Shown one piece after another: positions 27,015 to 34,735 of a stretch of DNA of 58,055 nt. The stretch spans positions 8,251 to 66,305 of the forward strand of contig WVWV01000042.1 in assembly GCA_011773845.1 (NCBI GenBank), given 5' to 3'. The stretch is from Lysobacterales bacterium (GTDB taxonomy: Bacteria > Pseudomonadota > Gammaproteobacteria > Xanthomonadales > SZUA-36). The position numbers and the translations under genes are program-made. The notes beneath the pieces were generated by a model. That model saw only the letters and a list, made by a program, of their open reading frames with translations, did not search any database and had not been told where the DNA came from. How positions within the stretch are numbered: position 1 is the stretch's first letter; the number at the start of each line of letters is the position of its first letter.

Positions 27015-27471
27015 CAGCTCGGGCGCCGCCCATGCGCGCCGCGAAATCCCAGGAAGTCAGCCAGGTGGGGACGATGCGGATGGCGACCTCGTTGCTGGCG
27101 CGGGCCATGAGCCAGCGCGCGAACTGCGAATCGCCATCGCCAAGATACCGGTCGATGAGCTGCGCGAGAACCTCCGGGCCGCGCGCTTCGGACAGCGTGA
27201 CCCGCCCCTGGCCCCGCACGCCGCGGTAGGGCAGCGGGTCCGGCGCAACCTCGAAGCCGCACAGGGGGTGATTCTGCAGGTAGCGGGCCACCCGGGCGGT
27301 CTTCTGCGTGGCGCACCACAGCGCGCCGTCGCCGTACTGATACCAGAGCGAGCAGACCACGGGCGCGCCGGAATTCGTGATGCAGGCAAGGCGCACGGGT
27401 ATCACGCAGGTGTCGAGAAAGCTTTCGATCTCCTGCAATGACCATGCGCTCGATTCGCGTACCCGACTCAT
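27007..27471 (-). CDS. Pyridoxamine 5'-phosphate oxidase-like flavin-binding protein
   Basis: A 154-aa split-barrel protein. The PNPOx-like pattern is seen in VIPVRLACITNSGAPVVCSL, WYQYGDGALWCATQ and VARYLQNHPLCGFEV, with RGVRGQGRVTL as the later strand. Such proteins bind FMN, F420 or haem in the cytoplasm, and the true ligand cannot be told. The ATG at 27471 was preferred over a TTG two codons upstream. Its stop overlaps the 51-aa ORF. It stands 125 bases after the NCS1 permease gene. Confidence 0.78.
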   Translation of the reverse strand: MSRVRESSAWSLQEIESFLDTCVIPVRLACITNSGAPVVCSLWYQYGDGALWCATQKTARVARYLQNHPLCGFEVAPDPLPYRGVRGQGRVTLSEARGPEVLAQLIDRYLGDGDSQFARWLMARASNEVAIRIVPTWLTSWDFAARMGGARADG

Positions 27472-27549
27472 CGCCAAAGCCTAGCCTCCCAGCGCCCGGC
27501 CGCGACCGGGACGGACCGATTATGACACCATCGGTGCGCTCCCTGCAGG

Positions 27550-27590
27550 CTCGACGGACGGCAAGCGCGGCGTGGCCCGCCTCCGTCGAG
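27550..27590. repeat. Inverted repeat just after the NCS1 permease stop
   Basis: CTCGACGGA (27550-27558) and TCCGTCGAG (27582-27590) form a perfect nine-base stem with a 23-base loop, five bases past the permease stop. No T-run follows, so it is at most a weak or Rho-assisted terminator or an mRNA 3'-end stabiliser. Confidence 0.35.
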
Positions 27591-27595
27591 ATGGC

Positions 27596-29038
27596 TCAGA
27601 TGTTCGGCGTGATGATCTGGCCGCCCGGGCGGGGCGCCTCGGTCGGGGCGTAATCCCGCAGCCACAAGCGCATACCGGCCCAGTAGATGAGCCCCGGCAG
27701 CACGAACGCTGCAATCGAGGCAGGCACGAAGCTGAAGATCCAGTGCGCCGCGTCCGTGAAGGGGTTGTACACCGCAAAATACGTGATCTGCCCGATGACG
27801 ACGCTGCCCAGGGCCAGCACGTTGAAGCCCCGCCAGTAATGGTAGGCGCCCGATGGCGCGGCCTCGAAAATCGCCCACAGGTTCAAGCTTTGCCTGCGCA
27901 GGAAGAAGTAATCCACTAGCAGGATGCCGCCCACCGGCGCGTGCATGGTGCCGTTGTAGGCCAGGAAGGCGTCGCCGAAGTCGTAGAGTTCCTGCGGCCA
28001 GATCACGAAGAAGCACAGCGGCACGATGGTCAGGGCGATGATGAACCGCCAGGCCTTCTGGTGCAGTCCCGGAACATGCCGCAGCGCCAAGCCGCTCGCG
28101 TACAGCGAGATGGACGTGGAGGTGATGTTGGCGAGCGCCACGAACGCGAGCGCCAGCACGCCCATGACCACGCCGCCCAGCGGCACCATCCACTGCGTGG
28201 GGTCGTCGGACCCGACCACCAGGCCCGAGAACAGCGCGATGGAGCACACGATGCCGAACACGATGCCGAGCTGGATGACCTCCGGGTAGATGGCGTTGCG
28301 GCGGGTGCGCGTATTGCGGGCCAGGAACCCGATGCCGCCCCACCAGGACATGCCGGACGCCACGCCCAGTTCGAGGGCGATCGCGTAATTCAGCAGCGGG
28401 TCGTCATACGGCTCGAGCGGCGCGGCAGTGACGATGTCCTGCCAGCTGTAGCTGGTGATCAGCATGTAGAACATGAATGCGGTGATGACGACCAGCGCCG
28501 GCGTCACGATGGAGTTGAACAGCTTGAGCAGGTGCACGCCGCGCGTGGCCAGCAGGTAGGACAGCCAGATGCCGAGCGCCACGCCGGCGCCGACCAGCCA
28601 GTCCGGTGGCTGCTGACCGAGTGCCAACAGGATGTTCTGGATGCCGTTGCCGAACATGACCAGGATCAGCCCCGACCAGCCGATCATGTTGATGAGGTAG
28701 AACACCAGGATGACGCGGGCCCCGTACTGACCGAACGACGGCTTGCAGAAATCGATCTGCTCCAACCCGTAGCGCTGGCAACCCATGGACAGCGGCGCGG
28801 CGATCAGGAACACGCCGATGACATTGCCGACCACCAGGCACACCATCCCCTGGACGGCGCCCACCAACTGCGCGGCATAGCCGCCGGTCAGAAAACACCA
28901 GGTCGCAATCGCGTAGGCGAAACAGGTCCCATGCGCGCCCAGCGTGCCGTACTCGCGCTCTCCCAGCGTGAGCGGCATGCGCCCGAAAAGGCTGAGCGAC
29001 TCGTGCTCGGCCGGCGAACCTGGACGTTCGGTGCTCAT
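27596..29038 (-). CDS. NCS1 family nucleobase/cytosine-purine permease
   Basis: A 480-aa inner-membrane protein with 12 helices. NCS1 marks include the N-terminal TLGEREYGTLGAHGTCF, GANVI-like GNVIGVFL, MSWWGGIGFLARNTRTRRNAIYPE after helix 5, and YNGTMHAPVGGILLVDYFFLRRQ near helix 10. Members import cytosine, purines, allantoin or hydantoin with sodium or protons; the substrate is not readable. The start at 29038 overlaps the stop of the 56-aa small ORF as ATGA. An in-frame start further upstream would bury that ORF. Confidence 0.9.
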   Translation of the reverse strand: MSTERPGSPAEHESLSLFGRMPLTLGEREYGTLGAHGTCFAYAIATWCFLTGGYAAQLVGAVQGMVCLVVGNVIGVFLIAAPLSMGCQRYGLEQIDFCKPSFGQYGARVILVFYLINMIGWSGLILVMFGNGIQNILLALGQQPPDWLVGAGVALGIWLSYLLATRGVHLLKLFNSIVTPALVVITAFMFYMLITSYSWQDIVTAAPLEPYDDPLLNYAIALELGVASGMSWWGGIGFLARNTRTRRNAIYPEVIQLGIVFGIVCSIALFSGLVVGSDDPTQWMVPLGGVVMGVLALAFVALANITSTSISLYASGLALRHVPGLHQKAWRFIIALTIVPLCFFVIWPQELYDFGDAFLAYNGTMHAPVGGILLVDYFFLRRQSLNLWAIFEAAPSGAYHYWRGFNVLALGSVVIGQITYFAVYNPFTDAAHWIFSFVPASIAAFVLPGLIYWAGMRLWLRDYAPTEAPRPGGQIITPNI

Positions 29039-29205
29039 CGGAATGCAACGGCCAGGAGGATCGGCGCCACGATGCAACTCAGCACCAGCACCAGCCAGTC
29101 GTACCCGCCGAACCCGCCAAACGCGGCGTCATCGGCGCGCTCGAGTTGCTCGATCCGCTCTTCCAGCTCGCGCCGCAGGTCGGCCTGGTGTTCGGTCGGA
29201 GACAT
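29035..29205 (-). CDS. 56-aa small membrane protein coupled to the NCS1 permease
   Basis: The ORF begins with MSPTEHQADLRRELEER, a short charged helix, passes a Gly-rich hinge (AFGGFGGYD) and ends with one membrane helix (WLVLVLSCIVAPILLAVAF). Its stop overlaps the permease ATG (29035-29038), the classical sign of translational coupling, so it is probably an accessory subunit. Similar small partners are known for other sodium symporters, such as DUF4212 and MetS. It is itself preceded by the 17-codon ORF whose stop lies three bases upstream. Confidence 0.65.
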   Translation of the reverse strand: MSPTEHQADLRRELEERIEQLERADDAAFGGFGGYDWLVLVLSCIVAPILLAVAFR

Positions 29206-29208
29206 GCG

Positions 29209-29262
29209 TTAGCGGCGCTCGTGGGCCAACTCGAATGCAACCCATGCAGCAGTGATCGACAT
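29209..29262 (-). CDS. 17-codon leader or micro-ORF upstream of the permease operon
   Basis: The ORF MSITAAWVAFELAHERR has a clear ribosome-binding site (GGGAG, about seven bases before the ATG at 29262). Its TAA lies three bases before the ATG of the 56-aa gene, which has no good site of its own. It may therefore bring ribosomes to that gene or act as a regulatory leader peptide. It could also be chance, but site strength and spacing favour translation. Confidence 0.45.
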   Translation of the reverse strand: MSITAAWVAFELAHERR

Positions 29263-29434
29263 GGTGTTTCTCCCGCCACGGCATCGGCCCCGTGCCGTGC
29301 GGGCCGCCGCACCCGATTATGCCGCATTCATCGCCGCGCTTGAATCATCCCGCACGCGGCGATGCGGGCGCCACCCTGCGGACCATCGCGGGGCCGGTGG
29401 CCGGCGACCGGTACCACGTGCCGGGGCATGCCCG

Positions 29435-29449
29435 TATACTGCGGGCATG
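29435..29449 (+). promoter_or_regulatory. -10 box placed for a leaderless start of TPR paralogue 3
   Basis: TATACT (29435-29440) ends six bases before the ATG at 29447, so the predicted +1 is the A of the start codon. No ribosome-binding site precedes that ATG. A -35 box is not evident. Confidence 0.45.
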
Positions 29450-31282
29450 GCGGACGACCCGCGACCATCACTTTTTGTCGAGCTCAAGCGCCGCAACGTG
29501 TTTCGCGTCGGCGTGGCCTACATCGCCGTCAGCTGGGTGCTGCTGCAGATCGGCGATGTGATTTTCGACTTCCTCGAACTGCCGGCCGTGGCGGGCAAGT
29601 TCCTGTTGGCAATCCTCGCCCTGCTGTTCGTGCCCATCCTGGTCTTCGCCTGGGCATACGAAATGACGCCGGAGGGCCTGAGGCGGGAATCGGACGTCGA
29701 CCGCTCCCGATCCATCACCCACGTCACCGGCCGCAAACTGGATTACCTCACCATCGGGCTGGTCGTGTTCGGCGTGGCGTTCGTGGTCGTGGATCGCACT
29801 TTCCTGCACCGTCACGTCGCAGCGCCGGCAACCGTGGAGCAAGCCGCCACCCCGGGCCTGGCGGACGACAACTCGATCGCGGTGCTGCCGTTTGCCGACA
29901 TGTCTCCGCAGGGTGACCAGCAGTACTTCTCCGACGGCATCTCCGAGGAATTGCTCAACCTGCTGTCGCGGGTGGACCGGCTGCGGGTGGCTTCCCGCAC
30001 CTCATCGTTCGCCTACAAGGAACAATCCGGTCTGAGCGTCACCGAGATCGCCGGCGAGCTCAAGGTCGGCCACATTCTGGAGGGCAGCGTGCGCAAGGCG
30101 GGCGACCGCGTGCGCATCACCGCGCAGCTCATCGACGCCGGGCGCGACAAGCACCTGTGGTCCGAAACCTACGACCGCGAGCTCGACGACATCTTCGCCA
30201 TCCAGGACGAAATCGCCAACAGCATCGTCGAGGCCCTGCGCGGCACCCTCGGCCTGGCCGCCGGCGAGGGCGTGATCGAGGTCGAGAAAGCCACCGACAA
30301 CCTGAACGCCTACGACCTGTTCCTCAAGGCCCGCGATCTGTTTCTCAACCGCAGCCGGGAGACATTGCCCGCCGGCATCGAGACCGCGCGGCGGGTCGTC
30401 GAGCTGGACCCGAATTTCGCGCGCGCCTGGGAACTGCTGGGCGCGTTTTACTCGGTCGCGCCTTCCTGGGGCGTGGGCGACAGCGAGGAATATGGGCCGC
30501 TCGTGCAGGAGGCGGTCGATCGCGCGCTCGCGCTGAACCCGGGCCTGGCGTTTGCCTATGCCATCAAGGGCCAGGCCCTGTTCGACAGCGGCTACGTGGA
30601 GTGGGAAGAGGTGCTGAGCCTGATCGGCAAGTCCCTGGAGCTGGACCCCACCGATGCGACCGTGTGGCTGTGGCAGGGCATCGCCGAGCGGTCGCTCGGA
30701 TTCATCGACCGCGCCGCGACCAGCTTCGAGCGCTGCCAGGAACTCGATCCGGCCTACGAGAACTGTTTCAACCACCGGGTCATGGTGTACTTCGACCGCG
30801 GCCAGGCCGAAGCCGGACTGCGCGGTTTCGATGAACACATGGCGCGTTCGAAGGTGCGCACGGTGCACTGGAACCGGTACATGGTGCCCGACCTGGTCAG
30901 GATCGGCGACCGACGTGCCGCGCTGCTGGCGGCGGCCCCGGTCTTCGACAACAACAACGAGGCGGTCAACGACTGGATCGCGCTCCTCGAGCAGCCGGGC
31001 CAGACCGACCCCAGGCACGAGCGGCGCCTGGTGGAATGGGCGGGCGCCCATGACCGGCTCGAAGATCTCTCGATCGTGTGGATGACCATCGGCCGCTATG
31101 ACCTCGTCGCGGCCAATTACGAGACCCGCCTGGCCATGTGGCGCGATGACCTTCGCGACTTTCGCCGATCCGACGATTTCCAGCGCGTGGTCCGGGACTC
31201 CGGCATCGGAGTTTATTGGCGATCCTACGGCTTCCCGCCGCAGTGCCGTCCGCTGGATGGCGATCGCGTCGAGTGCGACTAG
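29447..31282 (+). CDS. Membrane TolB-N / TPR repeat protein (paralogue 3)
   Basis: A 611-aa protein. F-V-E-L-K-R-R-N-V-F-R-V leads into helix 1 (GVAYIAVSWVLLQIGDVIF), helix 2, then EMTPEGLRRE and DRSRSIT as in paralogue 2. Helix 3 follows near 100-120, then a TolB-N domain from SIAVLPFADMS (about 140) to EGVIEVEK (about 285), and TPRs to about 560. Two Cys at the C-terminus (PPQCRPLDGDRVECD) could form a disulphide if this part is periplasmic. The start at 29447 looks leaderless. It is divergent from the NCS1 operon, and its function is unknown. Confidence 0.8.
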   Translation: MADDPRPSLFVELKRRNVFRVGVAYIAVSWVLLQIGDVIFDFLELPAVAGKFLLAILALLFVPILVFAWAYEMTPEGLRRESDVDRSRSITHVTGRKLDYLTIGLVVFGVAFVVVDRTFLHRHVAAPATVEQAATPGLADDNSIAVLPFADMSPQGDQQYFSDGISEELLNLLSRVDRLRVASRTSSFAYKEQSGLSVTEIAGELKVGHILEGSVRKAGDRVRITAQLIDAGRDKHLWSETYDRELDDIFAIQDEIANSIVEALRGTLGLAAGEGVIEVEKATDNLNAYDLFLKARDLFLNRSRETLPAGIETARRVVELDPNFARAWELLGAFYSVAPSWGVGDSEEYGPLVQEAVDRALALNPGLAFAYAIKGQALFDSGYVEWEEVLSLIGKSLELDPTDATVWLWQGIAERSLGFIDRAATSFERCQELDPAYENCFNHRVMVYFDRGQAEAGLRGFDEHMARSKVRTVHWNRYMVPDLVRIGDRRAALLAAAPVFDNNNEAVNDWIALLEQPGQTDPRHERRLVEWAGAHDRLEDLSIVWMTIGRYDLVAANYETRLAMWRDDLRDFRRSDDFQRVVRDSGIGVYWRSYGFPPQCRPLDGDRVECD

Positions 31283-31319
31283 GTGAGCACCCTCCGGGGC
31301 GCCCCTGATATGCGGCGGC

Positions 31320-31715
31320 TCAGGTGTGAATGCGGTCGTGCAGCCGTGCGTCGAAGGTGGCGAAGTGCCGCCCGAACCAATCGGCAAGCCGTTGTTGCAA
31401 CAAACGCAGGCCGGCTTCCCGATCCTCGTCGAAACGATCCATGAAGTCGCGAATCTGGTCCAGCAAGTCCTCGTGGTCTTCCTTGTGCGCCCCGTACTCG
31501 GGGTAGTTTGAGCGCAGCATCAACTGCTCCTCCAGCGCGAAATGCGCCGCGATGCCGGCGTGGATCTCGCCCAGGAAACGCTCGATCGCCGCAGTATCGG
31601 CGTCGCTGCCCATGCGCTCATAGCACTCGTTGATCAACCCGATCATTTCCCGGTGCTCGAGATCCACCGCGGGGATGGCCAGTGAATAGGCGGGTTTCCA
31701 TTGCAGAAGTGTCAT
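31320..31715 (-). CDS. Bacteriohemerythrin
   Basis: A 131-aa four-helix non-haem di-iron protein with every ligand in place: His21, His58 with Glu62 (HxxxE), His77 with His81 (HxxxH), and His117 with Asp122 (HxxxxD). Hemerythrins bind O2 and react with NO, storing or delivering gas to membrane enzymes. It begins four bases after the stop of the cytochrome b fusion gene and so belongs to the SCO / cytochrome b unit. That placement beside a haem-copper enzyme suggests gas delivery or protection. Confidence 0.92.
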   Translation of the reverse strand: MTLLQWKPAYSLAIPAVDLEHREMIGLINECYERMGSDADTAAIERFLGEIHAGIAAHFALEEQLMLRSNYPEYGAHKEDHEDLLDQIRDFMDRFDEDREAGLRLLQQRLADWFGRHFATFDARLHDRIHT

Positions 31716-31719
31716 ATCG

Positions 31720-33759
31720 CTACCTGAAGACGAATCGCTGATCCACGTGATCGAATTCCGCCACCAGGTGCTGGCCACTGGCCAGGGGCACCTGTTGTCG
31801 CAATTCGAAATCGAATCCCTGCGCGCGGCCACTATCCCGCATGCCGATGAACAGCTCGTGGCTGCCGGCCGGCACCTCGAAGCGGCGATACACGGTGGAT
31901 TCGCCGTCTTTCCAGATGCCGCTCGGCGGGTGCGCCCGGCGGTGCAGGGTTTCGCCATCCACGCGAAATTCCACCCATACGGGCAGGCGTTCCCGCGGGC
32001 AGTCGATCGGATTGCGCATGTTCGGAGCGAGGCGCTGCAGCTCCTCCTGGCTCAGGCGACGGCACTCGTGCACCCGCTGCCCGGCCCGCGAGAAGGTCAA
32101 TGAAACCATCGCCTGCCCGGGCTCCAGCAGGCGGTAGGGCGGCCACACCGACAGCGCCGCCACCACCGCGGCAAACGCACCCCAGGCCGCGGCTTGCGCC
32201 AGGCGCCGGCGGCCGGCCGCGGGCGATGCGGCAGCAGGAGATCCCAGCGAGCGCCGGAAGTCCGCCAGCAACCGCCGCAGGTCGGTATGCGCCTGCCATC
32301 GATCGCTCCAGGCCAGGGCAATGCGTTCGCCCGGCACCCGTTTGCGCAGGCGCGGGTCACGCTCGCGCTCGAGGCGCTGCCGGGTCCAGCGCATGCCGAA
32401 GCGGTACTGGCAGTCGCCCGCGCGGCAGCCCGCCAGCACGATGCCGTCGGCCAGCCCCCGGCTCAACACCCAGTCGACGAACGCCGGCGGCAGCTGGGCC
32501 ATGCATTCCAGCCGAACCGCGGCGGTCTGGTGGTCCTCCAGCCGCCTCAGCCCCCGGCTGCCCGCGCAACCGAAGACCAGCACCCGCTGTGTGCCTGCGA
32601 GCCGCTCTGCGCGTTCGCGGATCTCCTCCCGCAACCCGGCCAGCGGCTGGTCCGGCAGGTCGATGCCCGGCACCAGGGCGGTGCGGGTCCGGAACGGCGT
32701 GGCGGTGGGGCAGGCACCGACGCAGATGCCGCACGCCAGGCACAGGGTGGGGTCCACCACCGCCTCGCTGGCATACGCGGTCCCGTCGCTGCGGGGCTCC
32801 ATGGTGATGGCCCCGAACGGGCAGTCGACCGCGCAGCGCTCGCAGCCGTTGCAGTTGCCGAGGTCCACCTGGGCCGACCGGCGGTCCCGCCCGGGTGGCA
32901 GCCAGGGCGCGAGGCACAGCAACAGGCTGATGCCGAGGAGCAGCGCCCACACTGCGCCCGCTGGCCAGGCTTGCATCAGCGGGTAGACCAGCAGGTAATA
33001 CCAATCGAAGGCCAGCGCCTCAGGCACCTGCGCGGGGTCGGCCTTGCCCTGGCTCACGGCCGGGTAAACCAGCGATGCCAGCAGCATCGCCAGCAACGAG
33101 CCGGCCATCAGCACGCGCGGCGGATTGATCTGGGGCCCGTTGAGCCGGAACACGTGCAGCCAGATGCCGAACACCAGGAACAGTGGCAGGCCGATCAGGT
33201 GCAGAAACGCCATCAAGGTGAAGAACCGGTCACTGAGCGCCTCCACGGTAAGGAAATTACGCGCCATGGAATCCGTGAAGATCGGCAGCCGGTCGAGCAA
33301 CTCCGCCGAGGTGATGGCCACATAGTGCGCCAGCTGGTCCCACACCAGCCAGTAACCGGTGATGCCGAGCGGAAACACCAGCCACAGCAGCGGCACGCCC
33401 GTCACCCAGTTGAACCAGCGGGCGCCGCGGTACCGATCATGCGCGAACTCCTTGAGGATGTGCAGTGCCAGCGTGATGATGGCCGCGTCCGAGGCGTAGC
33501 GATGCAGGCTACGCATCACCCCGCCGAGGTACCACTGCTGGTGGGTCAGATATTCGACCGATTCCCAGGCACCGTCGACGCTGGTGCGGAAGAAGATGAA
33601 CAGCCAGATGCCGCTGACCAGCACGATCCAGAAGAAAAAGATGGTCAGCGCGCCGAGGTGGTGCAAGGGATTCAGGGCTGCCGGAGGAAAGCTGCGCGCG
33701 AGGACGAAGCGCAGCGGCTCCAGCGCCAGGCGCAGGAATTTGTGCAGCAGTGCGAGCAA
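31720..33759 (-). CDS. Cytochrome b6-like / 2x[4Fe-4S] ferredoxin / FlpD-MvhD fusion, membrane redox protein
   Basis: A roughly 679-aa fusion. Residues 1-235 are a cytochrome b domain with haem ligands His86/His100 and His187/His202; the second pair has 14 residues between, as in b6. More helices run to about 285. Residues 300-355 hold two ferredoxin clusters (C303, C306, C309, C313; C340, C343, C346, C350). Residues 392-500 match FlpD/MvhD (GCAG, then GCRAGDCQYRFG), with Cys398, 419, 445 and 450. One more helix (about 521-540) precedes an unassigned tail. It probably moves electrons between quinone and a soluble carrier. The start is uncertain: TTG at 33759, 12 bases after the SCO stop, is the only near choice. 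Confidence 0.8.
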   Translation of the reverse strand: MLALLHKFLRLALEPLRFVLARSFPPAALNPLHHLGALTIFFFWIVLVSGIWLFIFFRTSVDGAWESVEYLTHQQWYLGGVMRSLHRYASDAAIITLALHILKEFAHDRYRGARWFNWVTGVPLLWLVFPLGITGYWLVWDQLAHYVAITSAELLDRLPIFTDSMARNFLTVEALSDRFFTLMAFLHLIGLPLFLVFGIWLHVFRLNGPQINPPRVLMAGSLLAMLLASLVYPAVSQGKADPAQVPEALAFDWYYLLVYPLMQAWPAGAVWALLLGISLLLCLAPWLPPGRDRRSAQVDLGNCNGCERCAVDCPFGAITMEPRSDGTAYASEAVVDPTLCLACGICVGACPTATPFRTRTALVPGIDLPDQPLAGLREEIRERAERLAGTQRVLVFGCAGSRGLRRLEDHQTAAVRLECMAQLPPAFVDWVLSRGLADGIVLAGCRAGDCQYRFGMRWTRQRLERERDPRLRKRVPGERIALAWSDRWQAHTDLRRLLADFRRSLGSPAAASPAAGRRRLAQAAAWGAFAAVVAALSVWPPYRLLEPGQAMVSLTFSRAGQRVHECRRLSQEELQRLAPNMRNPIDCPRERLPVWVEFRVDGETLHRRAHPPSGIWKDGESTVYRRFEVPAGSHELFIGMRDSGRAQGFDFELRQQVPLASGQHLVAEFDHVDQRFVFR

Positions 33760-33770
33760 GGCGCAACCGT

Positions 33771-34610
33771 TCAGCCGCGGCGCGGGCGCCGCAGGCCCCG
33801 CCACAGGAACACCAGCACCGTCGCGATCGCGGCCAGGCCGATGGCCATCTGGATGAACAGCGAATAGTCGAAGTGGTACCGGCCGCTGGAGGGGTCGAAG
33901 ACGGTGCAGAACAGGCGGATGCGGTCGACCAGGCCGGCAAACGGCCGCCCTCGCGACTCGGGGCGGTTGAAGACCAGGTCCTTGAGCGGCTCGACCAGCC
34001 ACGGCAGCTCGAACTGCACGCCGTAGACCTGGCTGTAGACCACCCCGCCGGCATCCACCACGCTGACCTGGGTGAGGTGATCGAATCCGCGCGGCGAAGC
34101 GAAATAGATGAATCCGAGGTCAGCGGCCAGGCCCTCGATGGTCTCGGGTGTGGCGCTCAGGAAATCCCAGCCCGGGCGCGACACCGCCTGGGCGCGCGCA
34201 AACGAGCGCATCGCCGCTGGCGTGTCGTTGGCGGTATCGAAACCGACGGTGACCACGTTGAAGGCCTCCTGTCCGAGCACCTCCCGCGCCGCGCCGACCG
34301 CCTCGTCGAGGTGGCGCGTGGTGAGAGGGCACACGTGGTGACAGGAAGTGAAGATCATGCTGATCAACAACGGCTTGCCGGCATATTCCGCCAGGCGCAC
34401 CGGGCTGCCGTCAGGGCGCGTCAACGGGTAATCACCCAGCACGCGTCCGATCGCGGCCTGGGAATACTGCAGGGCCGAGTCGGCATCCCACTGGGCCGAC
34501 CCGGCCGGCTCGGTCGCGAGGCCGGTTCCGGCCAGCAGCAGGGCACACGCCAGCACGACGCGGGCCGCCTGCCGGCGTGGGTTCCTCGTTTGCTCCAGGA
34601 GTCGATTCAT
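33771..34610 (-). CDS. SCO1/SenC family copper chaperone with C-terminal membrane anchor
   Basis: A 279-aa protein with an N-terminal signal (about 17-32), a thioredoxin-fold SCO domain with the copper ligands Cys90 and Cys94 (SCHHVC) and His178 (FDHLTQ), and a C-terminal helix (about 250-270). SCO proteins load the CuA centre of subunit II in the periplasm. The C-terminal anchor is a variant seen in some lineages. It is separated from subunit I by a terminator, so it heads a second unit with the cytochrome b fusion and hemerythrin. The start at 34610 has no clear ribosome-binding site, and an ATG six codons upstream is possible. Confidence 0.88.
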   Translation of the reverse strand: MNRLLEQTRNPRRQAARVVLACALLLAGTGLATEPAGSAQWDADSALQYSQAAIGRVLGDYPLTRPDGSPVRLAEYAGKPLLISMIFTSCHHVCPLTTRHLDEAVGAAREVLGQEAFNVVTVGFDTANDTPAAMRSFARAQAVSRPGWDFLSATPETIEGLAADLGFIYFASPRGFDHLTQVSVVDAGGVVYSQVYGVQFELPWLVEPLKDLVFNRPESRGRPFAGLVDRIRLFCTVFDPSSGRYHFDYSLFIQMAIGLAAIATVLVFLWRGLRRPRRG

Positions 34611-34682
34611 GGGCCCGCATAGCATAGATGAAACCAGCGTACCGGGCTGCCCTCGATGACCGGGCCGCCTTGGCGGCCGCCC

Positions 34683-34715
34683 GAAAGAAAACCGGGCGGG
34701 TTTCCCCGCCCGGTT
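34683..34715 (-). terminator. Rho-independent terminator after haem-copper subunit I
   Basis: A perfect 11-base stem (AACCGGGCGGG with CCCGCCCGGTT, four-base loop) is followed on the minus strand by a T-rich run (TTTTCTTTC). It lies 20 bases past the subunit I stop. It separates the three structural genes from the SCO / cytochrome b / hemerythrin genes. Confidence 0.85.
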
Positions 34716-34735
34716 CTTTGCAGCCCCCAAAACGG

